Shown here: positions 1 through 9,403 of the stretch, piece after piece
How positions within the stretch are numbered: the stretch's first letter is position 1
Layout: the number at the start of each line of letters is the position of its first letter
Assembly (NCBI RefSeq): GCF_001307295.1
Contig: NZ_CP012700.1
Coordinates: forward strand, 3,289,001-3,353,000
From: Sphingopyxis macrogoltabida
GTDB taxonomy: Bacteria; Pseudomonadota; Alphaproteobacteria; Sphingomonadales; Sphingomonadaceae
DNA: 64,000 bases
Reading direction: 5' to 3'
The notes under the pieces: model-generated
What the model was told of the DNA's origin: nothing
The model's input: the letters and a program-made list of their open reading frames with translations, nothing else
The model's database searches: none
Program-made: the position numbers and the translations under genes

Positions 1-189
1 GCCGCCGAAGCCGACCCCGGACACCGCCGCCGCCATGGCGTCGCCATCGTCGACCACTTCGTGCCCGAGCGCCGCGAGCGCCGGCGCCAGTCCCGAAATC
101 CGCATTGCCCCCGGCCCCATCGCGCAGCCGGGAAGTCCCGCGCCCAATTCGACCGGAGCCCCGATCAGGCTGATCCTTCGCCGTTCCAT
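1..189 (-). CDS. rocF: Arginase, N-terminal part (cut by window edge)
   Basis: Arginase hydrolyses arginine to ornithine and urea. Only the first 63 codons lie in the window and the frame is open at base 1. The visible protein starts MERRRISLIGAPVELGAG and continues with GCAMGPGAMR, the typical arginase opening in which the glycine-rich segment precedes the first metal-binding region. It starts with ATG 36 bases after the stop of the ornithine cyclodeaminase gene on the same strand, so the two are probably co-transcribed. Together they would convert arginine to ornithine and then to proline. The metal ligands lie outside the window, so activity cannot be judged. Confidence 0.85.
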   Translation of the reverse strand, partial: MERRRISLIGAPVELGAGLPGCAMGPGAMRISGLAPALAALGHEVVDDGDAMAAAVSGVGFGG

Positions 190-225
190 TCTCTCGTCCC
201 CGTTCCTGATAAATTGTCGAGCGCG

Positions 226-1272
226 CTAGGCGGCGCGCTGGAGCATGCCGAACAGGTCGCGCGGATCGTCGGGGTCGGCGAGGATGTCGATCTGCTGGAA
301 AAAATCGGTGCCCTGCAATTTCGAGTAGATGTAGCGGAGCGCCGAGAAATCCTCGGTAGCAAAGCCGACGCTGTCGAAAAGCGTGATTTGCCGGGCGTCG
401 CGCCGGCCCTCGGCATCGCCGCTCAGGACCTGCCAGAATTCGGTCACCGGATAGCTCGCATCCATGTGCTGGATCTCGCCCTCGATCCGCGTTTGCGGTT
501 CGAATTCGACGAAGGTGACGGCGCGCGACAAGATGTCCTTGTGCAATTCGGTCTTGCCCGGGCAATCGCCGCCGATCGCATTGATGTGGACGCCCGATCC
601 AACCATATTGTCCGTCAGGATCGTCGCATAGGCCTTGTCGGCGGTGCAGGTAGTGATGATCTGCGCGCCTTCGATCGCGTCCTGCGCGCTGGTGCAGGAT
701 ACGACCCGCAGGCCGCTATCGCCCAGATTGCGGTTGGCCTTGGCGGTGGCGCTCGCATCGATGTCGTAAAGCCGGACCTCCTCGATCCCGACGACTGCCT
801 TCATCGCCAGTGCCTGAAACTCGGCCTGCGCGCCATTGCCGATCATCGCCATGACCTTTGCGTTACCCGGCGCGAGGTGGCGCGCCACCATCGCCGAGGT
901 TGCGGCGGTGCGCAGCGCCGTCAGCAAGGTCATTTCGGTCAGCATGAGCGGATAGCCGGTGTCGACGCGTGCGAGCAGCCCGAAGGCGGCGACGGTCTGA
1001 AACCCCTTGGCGGTGTTGCTCGGATGGCCGTTCACATATTTGAAGCTGAAAGCTTCGCCGTCGGAAGTCGGCATCAGTTCGATCACGCCGTCGCGCGAAT
1101 GCGAGGCGAGGCGGGGAATTTTCTCGAAAAGATCCCACCGCCGATAGTCGGCCTCGATCGCGTCGGTGAGTTCGACGAGGATTTTTTCGATGCCGAAATG
1201 ATGGACGAAGCGCATCATGTTTTCGACGCTGACGAACGGGATATAAGCAAGCGGCGAAGGCGCGGTGGGCAT
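226..1272 (-). CDS. ocd: Ornithine cyclodeaminase
   Basis: This 348-residue protein matches the ornithine cyclodeaminase/mu-crystallin family, whose enzymes convert L-ornithine to L-proline and ammonia using bound NAD. The nucleotide-binding motif GNGAQAE is at about residues 145-151, followed by FQALA, and the substrate segment with KYVNGHPSN is at about 78-86. The length is normal. It is the first gene of a minus-strand pair with arginase and diverges from an Lrp-type regulator, which is the usual arrangement for arginine catabolism. Alanine dehydrogenase-like members of this family exist, but the arginase neighbour favours ornithine as substrate. Confidence 0.9.
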   Translation of the reverse strand: MPTAPSPLAYIPFVSVENMMRFVHHFGIEKILVELTDAIEADYRRWDLFEKIPRLASHSRDGVIELMPTSDGEAFSFKYVNGHPSNTAKGFQTVAAFGLLARVDTGYPLMLTEMTLLTALRTAATSAMVARHLAPGNAKVMAMIGNGAQAEFQALAMKAVVGIEEVRLYDIDASATAKANRNLGDSGLRVVSCTSAQDAIEGAQIITTCTADKAYATILTDNMVGSGVHINAIGGDCPGKTELHKDILSRAVTFVEFEPQTRIEGEIQHMDASYPVTEFWQVLSGDAEGRRDARQITLFDSVGFATEDFSALRYIYSKLQGTDFFQQIDILADPDDPRDLFGMLQRAA

Positions 1273-1348
1273 GGCACATCCTTTGAAATCGAGAACTTGC
1301 CCAGCCTAAAGCGGCATCCTGCCTGTCTAAATCGTCATCTCTACTTGA

Positions 1349-1372
1349 AAATTTATCGGATCTGGTAAATTT
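1349..1372. promoter_or_regulatory. Candidate Lrp-type operator between ocd and its regulator
   Basis: The divergent spacer holds a perfect 7-base inverted repeat, AAATTTA (1349-1355) and TAAATTT (1366-1372), separated by ten bases. The region is AT-rich in an otherwise GC-rich sequence. Lrp/AsnC proteins usually bind such AT-rich palindromes next to their own gene. Its placement fits control of ocd/arginase and of the regulator itself, but this is inferred. Confidence 0.55.
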
Positions 1373-1414
1373 GAATAGCTCCACCATACAATTTGCCAAA
1401 ATCCGGGAATCCTG

Positions 1415-1852
1415 ATGGCCATCGCAAAATTCATCCCCGACGATCTCGACCGCCGCATCATCGCGCATCTGCGCGTCGATGGCCGTGCTTCGCTATCGAA
1501 ACTGGCCGGGGCGCTCGGGGTCGCCCGGGCGACCGTGCAGAACCGGTTGGACCGCTTGCTCGACACCGGAGCGTTGCTGGGCTTCACGGTGCGCGTGCGC
1601 GAGGATTATGACGATCTCGACATTCGCGCGGTCATGCTGATCGAGGTCAGCGGGCGATCGACCACCCAGGTCATCCAGAAACTGCGCGGCATTTCCGAAA
1701 TCCGAACGCTGCACACGACGAACGGCAATTGGGATCTCATCGCCGATATCAACGCGGGAAGCCTTTCGGACTTCGACCGCGTGTTGCGCGAGGTGCGCAT
1801 GATCGACGGCGTCGAGAACAGCGAAACCAGCCTGTTTCTCAGCACGATATAG
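1415..1852 (+). CDS. Lrp/AsnC family transcriptional regulator
   Basis: The 145-residue protein has an N-terminal winged helix-turn-helix (about residues 8-60, with LDRRIIAHLRVDGRAS and the recognition segment VARATVQNRLDRL) and a C-terminal RAM/effector domain (about 68-142). Size and order are standard for Lrp/AsnC regulators, which form octamers or dimers and sense amino acids. It is transcribed away from the ornithine cyclodeaminase-arginase pair, so arginine or ornithine is a likely effector. An AT-rich palindrome lies between the two start sites. Confidence 0.9.
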   Translation: MAIAKFIPDDLDRRIIAHLRVDGRASLSKLAGALGVARATVQNRLDRLLDTGALLGFTVRVREDYDDLDIRAVMLIEVSGRSTTQVIQKLRGISEIRTLHTTNGNWDLIADINAGSLSDFDRVLREVRMIDGVENSETSLFLSTI

Positions 1853-1867
1853 TCGCGCGACGGCGCC

Positions 1868-2344
1868 CTATTGTTCGAGTGCGAGCAGGAACGCCTTCGC
1901 CTCCAGCCCGCCGGCAAAGCCGGTCAGCTTGCCGGTCGATCCGACGACGCGGTGGCACGGCGCGATGATCGAAATGGGATTGCGGCCATTGGCGGCGCCG
2001 ACCGCGCGCGAAGCACCGGCATTGCCGAGCTGATGCGCGATCTCGCCATAGCTGCGCGTCTCGCCGAACGGGATGGCGAGCAGCGCCTGCCAGACGCGCT
2101 TCTGGAAATCGCTTCCCGCAAAGAACAGCGGCACGTCGAATTCGCGGCGCTCGCCGGCAAAATATTCGCCGAGCTGCCGCTCGGTTTCGATCAGCACCGG
2201 ATGTTTGTCATCCTCGGTCAGCGGGCCGAGCCGGACGCGCCCCGGCCGGTCGTTTTCCCACAGGATCGCGGCAAGGCCTTCGACATTGGCGACCAGCGTC
2301 AATTCGCCGACCGGGGACCAGATGGTTTTGAAATAGTAAGTCAC
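1868..2344 (-). CDS. ogt: Methylated-DNA-[protein]-cysteine S-methyltransferase
   Basis: This suicide repair enzyme transfers alkyl groups from O6-alkylguanine in DNA to its own cysteine. The active-site motif PCHRV is present with Cys at residue 130, followed by GGLEAK, and the DNA-binding arginine segment [13 protein letters not shown] precedes it. I chose the GTG start at 2344 because AGGA lies eight bases upstream and the protein then begins at the family's conserved [11 protein letters not shown]. An in-frame ATG at 2398 would add 18 residues without family likeness. The protein is the single-domain Ogt type, 158 residues, with no Ada regulatory domain. It diverges from purT. Confidence 0.93.
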   Translation of the reverse strand: MTYYFKTIWSPVGELTLVANVEGLAAILWENDRPGRVRLGPLTEDDKHPVLIETERQLGEYFAGERREFDVPLFFAGSDFQKRVWQALLAIPFGETRSYGEIAHQLGNAGASRAVGAANGRNPISIIAPCHRVVGSTGKLTGFAGGLEAKAFLLALEQ

Positions 2345-2454
2345 GGCTTCGATCCTGTCATTCGCTGTCGCGCTTTGTCGATGAACTTCATATGGCAAGC
2401 GCGAGACAGCGGCGCGTCCCGAATCTTGCGCCCAACATCGACGGAAAGATTGCC

Positions 2455-3636
2455 ATGACTCCCACCGCCAAAATCCTGCTGCTCGGCTCGGGCGAACTCG
2501 GGCGCGAATTCGTGATCTCGGCCAAGCGGCTCGGCTGCCATGTCGTCGTCTGCGACAGCTATGCCGGCGCGCCGGCGATGCAGGTCGCCGACGGGTTCGA
2601 GGTCTTCTCGATGCTCGACGGCGATGCGCTGCGCGCCACGATCGAAAAGCACCTCCCCGATCATGTCGTGCCCGAGGTCGAGGCGATCCGCACGGAAGTG
2701 CTCGCCGAACTGGAGGCCGAGGGCTTTCATATCGTCCCGTCGGCGCGCGCCGCAGAGCTGACGATGAACCGCGATGCGATCCGCGATCTTGCGGCGAGCG
2801 AGCTCGGCCTCACCACCTCGACCTTCGAATATGCGACGAGCCGCGACGAACTCGCTGCGGCGGCGACGCGGGTGGGTTTCCCGCTCGTCGTCAAGCCGGT
2901 GATGTCGTCGTCGGGCAAGGGGCAAAGCACGGTCAAGGACGCCGCCGGCATCGACGCCGCATGGGACTATGCTGCCGCGGGCATGCGCGGCGACCGCCTG
3001 CGCGTGATTGCCGAGGCCTTCATCGATTTCGATTATGAGATCACCCTGCTCACGGTGCGTCACAAGGATGGCGTCAGCTTCTGCCCGCCGATCGGCCATC
3101 GGCAGGAACGCGGCGACTATCGCGAAAGCTGGCAGCCGGCGGCGATGTCCGCGGCGGCGCTGCAGTCGGCGCAGGATATGGCGACGAAGGTCGTCGATGC
3201 GCTCGGCGGAAACGGGATTTTCGGGGTCGAATTCTTCGTGAAGGGCGACGCGGTGATCTTCTCCGAACTGTCACCGCGCCCGCACGATACGGGCATGGTA
3301 ACCCTGATTTCGCAGGAACTGTCGGAATTCGACCTCCATGCGCGCGCGATCCTCGGCCTGCCCATCCCCGCCATCGCGGTACCCGACGCGAGCGCCAGCG
3401 CCGTCCTGCTCGCCGATCGCGAAGCGGCAGATTTCGCGATCACCGGGCTGGAGGAAGCACTGGCGGCGCCCGACGCCGCGACCTCGGTCGATGCCCGTAT
3501 CTTCGGCAAGCCGGTAACCCGGCCGTACCGGCGCATGGGCGTGACGCTCGCCAAAGTCGCTGGCGGCACCACCGACGACGCACGCGCTGCGGCCGTCGCC
3601 GCCGCGGCGAAGCTCGCCATCGACTATCGCGATTGA
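2455..3636 (+). CDS. purT: Formate-dependent phosphoribosylglycinamide formyltransferase 2
   Basis: PurT uses ATP and formate to formylate GAR in the third step of purine synthesis, independently of folate. The protein begins [16 protein letters not shown], matching the ATP-grasp N-terminal fold. Further matches are [15 protein letters not shown], the ATP-binding MSSSGKGQ loop and the C-terminal [15 protein letters not shown] chose the ATG at 2455, preceded by GGAAAG, over an ATG at 2392 that adds 21 unrelated residues. The length of 393 residues is normal. purA lies elsewhere in this window, but not next to this gene. Confidence 0.95.
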   Translation: MTPTAKILLLGSGELGREFVISAKRLGCHVVVCDSYAGAPAMQVADGFEVFSMLDGDALRATIEKHLPDHVVPEVEAIRTEVLAELEAEGFHIVPSARAAELTMNRDAIRDLAASELGLTTSTFEYATSRDELAAAATRVGFPLVVKPVMSSSGKGQSTVKDAAGIDAAWDYAAAGMRGDRLRVIAEAFIDFDYEITLLTVRHKDGVSFCPPIGHRQERGDYRESWQPAAMSAAALQSAQDMATKVVDALGGNGIFGVEFFVKGDAVIFSELSPRPHDTGMVTLISQELSEFDLHARAILGLPIPAIAVPDASASAVLLADREAADFAITGLEEALAAPDAATSVDARIFGKPVTRPYRRMGVTLAKVAGGTTDDARAAAVAAAAKLAIDYRD

Positions 3637-3652
3637 TCGGTTAAGCAGGGGC

Positions 3653-4306
3653 ATGGCCAAGCGCCCCGCCCTGCTGACCCGCTGGGTCGTTATCGCCGCC
3701 TTGCTGGCGATTGTCGTTGGCCTGCCGCTGGTCTTTCGCGACCAGTTCATGGCGGCGAGCAACGCCATCCTCGCGGCTGCCGAAGAACAGCCGCTGGCGG
3801 CCGCGGCATTCATCGTCGCGGCGCTGACGCTCGACCTGTTCCTCCCCGTTCCCAATGGCGTGACCAACACGCTCGCCGGCGCGGCGTTCGGCTTTCCGGT
3901 CGGCACGCTCGTGATCTGGACCGGGTTAATGGGCGCCAGCCTTGCCGGCTACGCCTTCGGCCGCTGGGCGGCACGGCCGCTGGCCAAGCGCCTGCTTGGC
4001 GCAGACGATATCGAAAAGGCGCACCGGCTCGCCGAGCGCGCCGGCCCGGTCGCGCTGATCCTCTCGCGCCCGGTTCCGGTACTCGCGGAGGTCATGTCCG
4101 TCGCCGCCGGGATCGCGGGAATGTCTTTCGCGCGCTTCGCCCTCGTCATGGCACTCGCCAATCTCGGCGTCGCGATGCTCTTCGCCGCGATCGGAGCGGC
4201 GGCGATCGGCCAGGCGTCCGGCGAACTGCTGATGCTCGGCGCTGTCGGCCTGCCGCTGCTCTTCTGGCTGAGCTGGCAGGGTGTCGAACGCTGGCGCGCG
4301 CGATGA
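3653..4306 (+). CDS. VTT/DedA-like integral membrane protein
   Basis: This 217-residue inner-membrane protein belongs to the VTT (SNARE-associated, TVP38/TMEM64-like) group. Hydrophobic segments lie near residues 12-28, 50-65, 72-100, 135-160 and 175-205. The segment with PVPNGVTNTLAGAAFGFPVGT and the arginine-proline pair in LILSRPVPVLAEVMS resemble the paired re-entrant helices of the family. Some relatives move undecaprenyl phosphate or other lipids, but the substrate here is unknown. It follows purT by 16 bases and its last codons overlap the next gene by four bases. Confidence 0.8.
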   Translation: MAKRPALLTRWVVIAALLAIVVGLPLVFRDQFMAASNAILAAAEEQPLAAAAFIVAALTLDLFLPVPNGVTNTLAGAAFGFPVGTLVIWTGLMGASLAGYAFGRWAARPLAKRLLGADDIEKAHRLAERAGPVALILSRPVPVLAEVMSVAAGIAGMSFARFALVMALANLGVAMLFAAIGAAAIGQASGELLMLGAVGLPLLFWLSWQGVERWRAR

Positions 4307-4758
4307 TGATCCGTCGCCTCGGTCGGCAAGATATCGAAGCTCTCCGCGACCTTAACGCGCTCTACGCCGACGCGTTCGAGGATCCCGAAACCTATCGCCG
4401 CGACCGGCCCGACGACGCGTGGCTTGCCCGTCAGCTCGGCAAGGAAGGTATTATAGTTCTGATCGCCGAAGCCGACGGCTACACCGTCGGCGGCCTTACC
4501 GCTTATGAGTTGCCCAAGCTCGAACAGGCACGCAGCGAAATCTATCTCTACGACCTCGCGGTCGACGCGCGTCATCGGCGTCGCGGTATTGCCACGGCCC
4601 TGATCGCCGAGCTTCAGCATATCGCTGCCGAAACTGGCGCCTGGGCGTTATTCGTACAGGCCGACTATGCCGATCCGCCTGCGGTCGCGCTCTATACGAA
4701 GCTCGGCGCGCGCGAGGATGTGATGCATTTCGATCTGCCGCCCCGACCGCGCCCCTAG
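4303..4758 (+). CDS. GNAT acetyltransferase of the AAC(3)-I type
   Basis: This 151-residue protein is a GNAT N-acetyltransferase. The acetyl-CoA loop RRRGIAT is at about residues 92-98. The stretches AYELPKLEQARSEIYLYDLA, VQADYADPPAVALYTKLG and EDVMHFDL correspond closely to the aminoglycoside 3-N-acetyltransferase AAC(3)-I family (AacC1 type), including the acidic DYAD site. That family acetylates gentamicin and fortimicin. Whether this chromosomal copy does so is not known. It overlaps the membrane-protein gene by four bases (ATGA), so it is translationally coupled. There are no integron or transposon features around it. Confidence 0.85.
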   Translation: MMIRRLGRQDIEALRDLNALYADAFEDPETYRRDRPDDAWLARQLGKEGIIVLIAEADGYTVGGLTAYELPKLEQARSEIYLYDLAVDARHRRRGIATALIAELQHIAAETGAWALFVQADYADPPAVALYTKLGAREDVMHFDLPPRPRP

Positions 4759-4791
4759 CCCGCGCCTCTGGGCCGCGCTACACCGCCCGCC

Positions 4792-7602
4792 ATGTCCGAG
4801 AAGAATCATCTCTATCTGGTCGATGGCTCCAGCTACATCTTCCGCGCCTATCACCGCCTGCCGCCGCTGACGAACCCGAAGGGCGTGCCCGTCGGCGCGG
4901 TTTACGGCTACACGACCATGCTCTGGAAGCTGGCGAAAGACCTGCACGACGCCGACGGGCCGACCCATCTTGCGGTCATTCTCGATCATTCGAGCCAGTC
5001 ATTCCGCAACGAAATCTACGACCAGTATAAAGCGAACCGGCCCGAACCGCCCGAAGACCTGCGCCCGCAATTCCCGCTGATCCGCGACGCCACACGCGCC
5101 TTCTCGTTGCCGTGCATCGAGATGGAGGGGTTCGAGGCCGACGATCTGATCGCCAGCTATGCCGAGGCGGCCGTGCGCGAGGGCTGGGACGTCACGATCG
5201 TTTCGTCCGACAAGGATCTGATGCAGCTGATCCGCGAGCCCGCCGAGGGGCCGCACGTCGATATGCTCGACACGATGAAGAATGTCCGCCTCGGGCTCGA
5301 GGCGGTGAACGAGAAGTTCGGCGTTACTCCCGATCTGGTCGGTGACGTCCTCGCGCTGATGGGCGATAGCGTCGACAATGTCCCCGGCGTACGCGGAGTC
5401 GGGCCCAAGACCGCGACCAAGCTGATCCAGGAATATGGCAATCTGACCGCCGCGCTCGACGGTGCCGCGACGATGAAAGCCAGCAAGCTCCGCGACAATC
5501 TGATCGAGCATCGCGCCATGGCCGAACTGTCGCGCATCCTCGTCGACCTGAAGCGCGACTGCGACCTGCCCGACGCGCTCGACGACCTGAAGCTCGGCGC
5601 GATCCCGCCGCTGCCGCTCAAGGCCTTCCTCGACGAGCATGGCTTTCGCTCGCTTTCGGCGAAGCTCGACCTCGGCGCGACGCCGGGCGGGCCGCCGACA
5701 CTGCCGCGAGCGGCCAGCACCCCCGCTGCCGCCCCGGACGCGCCCTCGACACCGACGCTCCCGCCGATGCCGCCCATCGACCGTTCGCTGTACGAGACGG
5801 TGACGACGATCGAGGCGCTCGACCGCTGGATCGAAGCGGCCCGCGCCGCGCATGTCGTCGCGGTCGATACCGAGACCGCGACGCTCGACAGCGTTACCGG
5901 CACCCTCGTCGGGGTCAGCCTGTCGACCGGCCCCGGCAAGGCCTGCTATATCCCGCTCGGCCATGGAGGCACCGACATGTTCGCCGAAAAGCCCGAGCAG
6001 GTGCCGATGGCCGATGCGCTCGGACGGCTCCACGCGCTGTTTGCCGACGAGGCGGTGCTCAAGGTCGGGCACAATCTCAAATATGACATCGGCGTGCTCG
6101 CGCAGCACGGCATCGCCATCGCACCCTATGACGATACGCTGGTGATGAGCTTCGCGCTCGACGCGGGCAAGCACGGCCATGGCCTCGACGAGCTGTCGAA
6201 GCTCCACCTCGATCATGTCTGCCTGTCGTTCAAGGATGTCTGCGGCACCGGCAAGTCGCAGATCAGTTTCGCCGAAGTGCAACTCGACCGCGCGACCGAA
6301 TATGCGGCGGAAGACGCCGAGGTCGCCTGGCGCCTGTGGAAGCTGCTCAAGCTCCGCCTGCCGCTCGACGGCGGCACGCGCGTCTATGAGATGGTCGACC
6401 GCCCGCTCGCCGCCGTCGTCGAGACGATGGAGCGCGCCGGCATCATGGTGAACCGCGATTATCTCGCGAAGCTGTCGGGCGAGTTCGCCAACGAGATGCT
6501 GCGTATCGAGGGCGAAATCCACGAACTCGCAGGCCAGCCTTTCGCGATCGGCAGCCCCAAGCAGCTCGGCGAAATCCTTTTCGACAAGCTTGGCCTGAAG
6601 GGCGGGCGCAAGGGCAAGTCGGGCGACTGGTCGACCGACCAGAACGAACTGGAACGTCTCGAACGCGACGGCGTGCCGATCGCGCGCAAGATATTGGAGT
6701 GGCGCCAGCTCGCGAAGCTGAAATCCACCTACACCGACGCGCTGCAGCAACAGATCAACCCGAAGACCGGCCGCGTGCACACCAACTACAGCCTCGTCGG
6801 CGCCCAGACCGGCCGGCTGTCGTCGACCGACCCGAATCTGCAGAATATCCCGATCCGGACCGAGACCGGGCGCCAGATCCGCGACGCCTTCATCGCGGCG
6901 CCGGGGCATGTGCTGATCGCCGCCGACTATAGCCAAATCGAACTGCGTCTCGCCGCGCATATGGCCGACGTTCCCGAGCTCAAGGAAGCCTTTGCGCAGG
7001 GGCAGGACATTCACGCCGCGACCGCGATCGAACTGTTCGGCGAGGTCAACCGCGACACGCGCGGCAAGGCGAAGACGGTTAATTTCTCGATCCTCTACGG
7101 TATCTCGCGCTGGGGCCTCGCGGGCCGGCTCGAAGTCACGCCCGACGAGGCGCAGGCACTGATCGCACGCTATTTCGAGCGTTTCCCCGGCATCAGCGAT
7201 TATATCACCGACACGCTCGATAGCGCGCGCGCCAAGGGCTATACCGAGACCCTGTTCGGGCGGAAAACCTGGTTCCCGCGCATCAAGGCGGCGAGCCAGA
7301 ACGAACGCGCGGGCAGCGAACGCGCCGCGATCAACGCCCCGATCCAGGGCACCAGCGCCGACCTGATCAAGCGCGCGATGGCGCGCATGCCGAAGGCGCT
7401 CGAAGCCGCCGGGCTGGACGATGTCAAAATGCTGCTGCAGGTCCACGACGAACTGGTCTTCGAGGCGCCCGAGGACAAGGCCGCCGCGGCGGGCGACGTC
7501 ATCCGCGCCGTCATGATGGCCGCCGCCGAGCCGGCGCTCACTCTCTCGGTGCCGCTCGAGGTCGAGATCGGCATCGGCAAGAGCTGGGGCGAGGCACATT
7601 GA
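4792..7602 (+). CDS. polA: DNA polymerase I
   Basis: This 936-residue enzyme has the full PolA layout. The 5'-3' exonuclease spans about residues 4-270 (EGFEADDLIAS, GDSVDNVPGVRGVGPKTA). A proline/alanine linker lies at about 300-325. The 3'-5' proofreading domain spans about 335-515, and its DEDD-type residues look intact (VDTETA, HNLKYDIGVL, YAAEDAEVAW). The polymerase spans about 560-936, with motif A DYSQIELRLAAH, motif B RGKAKTVNFSILYG and motif C QVHDELVFE. It works in Okazaki-fragment processing and repair. The start is ATG at 4792; I see no strong ribosome-binding site just upstream. Confidence 0.97.
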   Translation: MSEKNHLYLVDGSSYIFRAYHRLPPLTNPKGVPVGAVYGYTTMLWKLAKDLHDADGPTHLAVILDHSSQSFRNEIYDQYKANRPEPPEDLRPQFPLIRDATRAFSLPCIEMEGFEADDLIASYAEAAVREGWDVTIVSSDKDLMQLIREPAEGPHVDMLDTMKNVRLGLEAVNEKFGVTPDLVGDVLALMGDSVDNVPGVRGVGPKTATKLIQEYGNLTAALDGAATMKASKLRDNLIEHRAMAELSRILVDLKRDCDLPDALDDLKLGAIPPLPLKAFLDEHGFRSLSAKLDLGATPGGPPTLPRAASTPAAAPDAPSTPTLPPMPPIDRSLYETVTTIEALDRWIEAARAAHVVAVDTETATLDSVTGTLVGVSLSTGPGKACYIPLGHGGTDMFAEKPEQVPMADALGRLHALFADEAVLKVGHNLKYDIGVLAQHGIAIAPYDDTLVMSFALDAGKHGHGLDELSKLHLDHVCLSFKDVCGTGKSQISFAEVQLDRATEYAAEDAEVAWRLWKLLKLRLPLDGGTRVYEMVDRPLAAVVETMERAGIMVNRDYLAKLSGEFANEMLRIEGEIHELAGQPFAIGSPKQLGEILFDKLGLKGGRKGKSGDWSTDQNELERLERDGVPIARKILEWRQLAKLKSTYTDALQQQINPKTGRVHTNYSLVGAQTGRLSSTDPNLQNIPIRTETGRQIRDAFIAAPGHVLIAADYSQIELRLAAHMADVPELKEAFAQGQDIHAATAIELFGEVNRDTRGKAKTVNFSILYGISRWGLAGRLEVTPDEAQALIARYFERFPGISDYITDTLDSARAKGYTETLFGRKTWFPRIKAASQNERAGSERAAINAPIQGTSADLIKRAMARMPKALEAAGLDDVKMLLQVHDELVFEAPEDKAAAAGDVIRAVMMAAAEPALTLSVPLEVEIGIGKSWGEAH

Positions 7603-7607
7603 TTCGC

Positions 7608-7628
7608 GGATCAACTTTGCGTTGATCC
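7608..7628. terminator. Hairpin downstream of polA
   Basis: GGATCAAC and GTTGATCC form a perfect 8-bp stem with a five-base loop (TTTGC), starting six bases after the polA stop. There is no following T-run, so it may be a weak or factor-assisted terminator, or an mRNA 3' end-stabilising stem. Confidence 0.45.
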
Positions 7629-7705
7629 TCGAAACGAGTTGAGGCACGTCGCGTGAGGGGCGCGATCTTCAGGGTCGCCGTTTCAGGGGTTCGTTTGGGG
7701 GCAGG

Positions 7706-9403
7706 ATGATCGTCGGGATCGATTTGGGTACGACCAACAGCGCAGCCGCAATTTTCGACAATGGCGAGACACGACTGATCCCTAACGCGCTGGGCGATCT
7801 CCTGACCCCCTCGGCAGTCGCTGTCCTGGCGGACGGAACGACGCTGGTCGGCAAGCCTGCCCTGAATCACTGGGTATTGAAGCCTGCAGAGGCTGTCACC
7901 AGCTTCAAACGCTTCATCGGCACCAACCGTACGATCAAGATCGGCCGCCATTCGTTCAAGGCCGAGGACATGTCGGCGATCGTCCTCCGCAGCCTGAAGG
8001 AGGATATCGAGGCCGCGACCGGCGAAGAGGTGACGGAGGCGGTCATCACCGTTCCCGCCTACTTTAACGACAAGCAGCGCAAGGCGACGCGCCGCGCCGG
8101 CGAGTTGGCCGGCCTCAAGGTCGCGCGTCTGCTCAACGAGCCGACCGCTGCGGCGCTCGCCTTCGGCATCGCCGATAAGCAAGACCGCGAGCCTTTTCTC
8201 GTGTTCGACCTTGGCGGCGGGACGTTCGACGTATCGATTGTCGAAATGTTCGATGCGATCGTCGAGGTGCGCGCCTCATCGGGCGACAACCGGCTCGGCG
8301 GCGACGATTTCACCAACGCGATCGTTACGCATTGGATGGAGATGCACGAATTTCCGTCCGACATACGGCGCAACCTGCTCGAAGCGCGGCTGTTTCAGGT
8401 CGCCGACACCGCCCGGCGGATGCTGACCGACCAAGCCGAAGCGAAGCTCGCCTTGACGCTCGGCGATCGGCAGTTCGAACTAACGATCACGGCCGAGCAA
8501 TTCGAAAGGCTGGCCGAACCCCTGCTGACCCGTCTGCGCGATCCGATCCTGCGCTCGCTCCGCGACAGCAATCTCCGTATCGAAGCGCTGAGCGACATCG
8601 TCCTCGTCGGCGGCGCAACGCGGATGCCGATTATCCGCAAGGCAATCACCAAGATGTTCGGCCGTTTTCCGAACCATATTGTTCATCCCGATCACGCCGT
8701 TGCGATCGGCGCGGCGATCCAGGCCGGGCTCGTCGAACGCAACGCGGCGCTCGATGAGGTCCGGCTCACCGACATCTGCCCGTTTACGCTGGGCGTCGAG
8801 GTGACCGAATATGACAGCCACGGCCGGCTGCGTGGCGGCCTTTTCTCGCCTATCATCAGCCGCAACAGCCCGACACCGATCAGCCGCACAAACAATTATG
8901 CGTCGATGTCCGATAATCAAAGTCACATCAGGCTCAATATCTACCAAGGCGAATCGCGCGAGGTCGCGAACAATATCCAGCTTGGGACGATGGAATTCCC
9001 CATCCCGAAAAAGCCTGCCGGACAGGTTTCGATCGATTGCCGCTTCACCTACGACAGCTCGGGCCTGCTGGATGTCGATGTCACCATCCCCGAAACCGGC
9101 GAGACGCGCTCGATGCTGATCGCGGACGATGGCGAGGCTTTGACTCCCGAGCAACTGAAGACCCGGCGCGAGCAACTTGCGGCGCTCAAAACCCACCCGC
9201 GCGATGTTGCCGAAAACCAATATGTTGTCGGCTGGGCGGCTCGCCTCTACGAAGAGTTCATCGACGAGCGGCGCGAACATATCGGACGCATGCTGCTCCA
9301 ATTCGAAGGCGTGCTCGAAACCCAGGATCCACGTGAGATCGAGACGGCGCGCGGATCGCTGGCCGCGGCGCTCGAAGAGCTGGAACGGGATTACCGGCTG
9401 TGA
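7706..9403 (+). CDS. hscC: HscC-type Hsp70 chaperone
   Basis: This 565-residue Hsp70 is shorter than DnaK and matches HscC (Hsc62) in size. The ATPase domain carries GIDLGTTNSAAA at the N-terminus, VFDLGGGTFDVSIVE at about residue 170 and LVGGATRMPIIRK at about 300. The substrate domain (about 370-490) includes LGVEVTEYD and NNIQLGTMEFPIP, and the C-terminal lid is short. HscC is not a general housekeeping chaperone; its clients are poorly known. The stop overlaps the start of a J-domain-like gene by four bases, so the two are coupled, matching the E. coli pairing of HscC with dedicated J-proteins. Confidence 0.9.
   Translation: MIVGIDLGTTNSAAAIFDNGETRLIPNALGDLLTPSAVAVLADGTTLVGKPALNHWVLKPAEAVTSFKRFIGTNRTIKIGRHSFKAEDMSAIVLRSLKEDIEAATGEEVTEAVITVPAYFNDKQRKATRRAGELAGLKVARLLNEPTAAALAFGIADKQDREPFLVFDLGGGTFDVSIVEMFDAIVEVRASSGDNRLGGDDFTNAIVTHWMEMHEFPSDIRRNLLEARLFQVADTARRMLTDQAEAKLALTLGDRQFELTITAEQFERLAEPLLTRLRDPILRSLRDSNLRIEALSDIVLVGGATRMPIIRKAITKMFGRFPNHIVHPDHAVAIGAAIQAGLVERNAALDEVRLTDICPFTLGVEVTEYDSHGRLRGGLFSPIISRNSPTPISRTNNYASMSDNQSHIRLNIYQGESREVANNIQLGTMEFPIPKKPAGQVSIDCRFTYDSSGLLDVDVTIPETGETRSMLIADDGEALTPEQLKTRREQLAALKTHPRDVAENQYVVGWAARLYEEFIDERREHIGRMLLQFEGVLETQDPREIETARGSLAAALEELERDYRL

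Noticed and set aside
61..1368. 435-codon plus-strand frame over ocd
   Set aside because: It is the complement of ornithine cyclodeaminase and shows no conserved motif.
4303..4758. Mobile resistance cassette around the AAC(3)-I-like gene
   Set aside because: No attC-like site, integrase or direct repeats are present and base composition matches its neighbours; the gene is coupled to a chromosomal membrane gene.
4999..7647. 882-codon open frame antisense to polA
   Set aside because: It has no family likeness, is arginine/leucine-rich, and mirrors the codon bias of polA in high-GC DNA.
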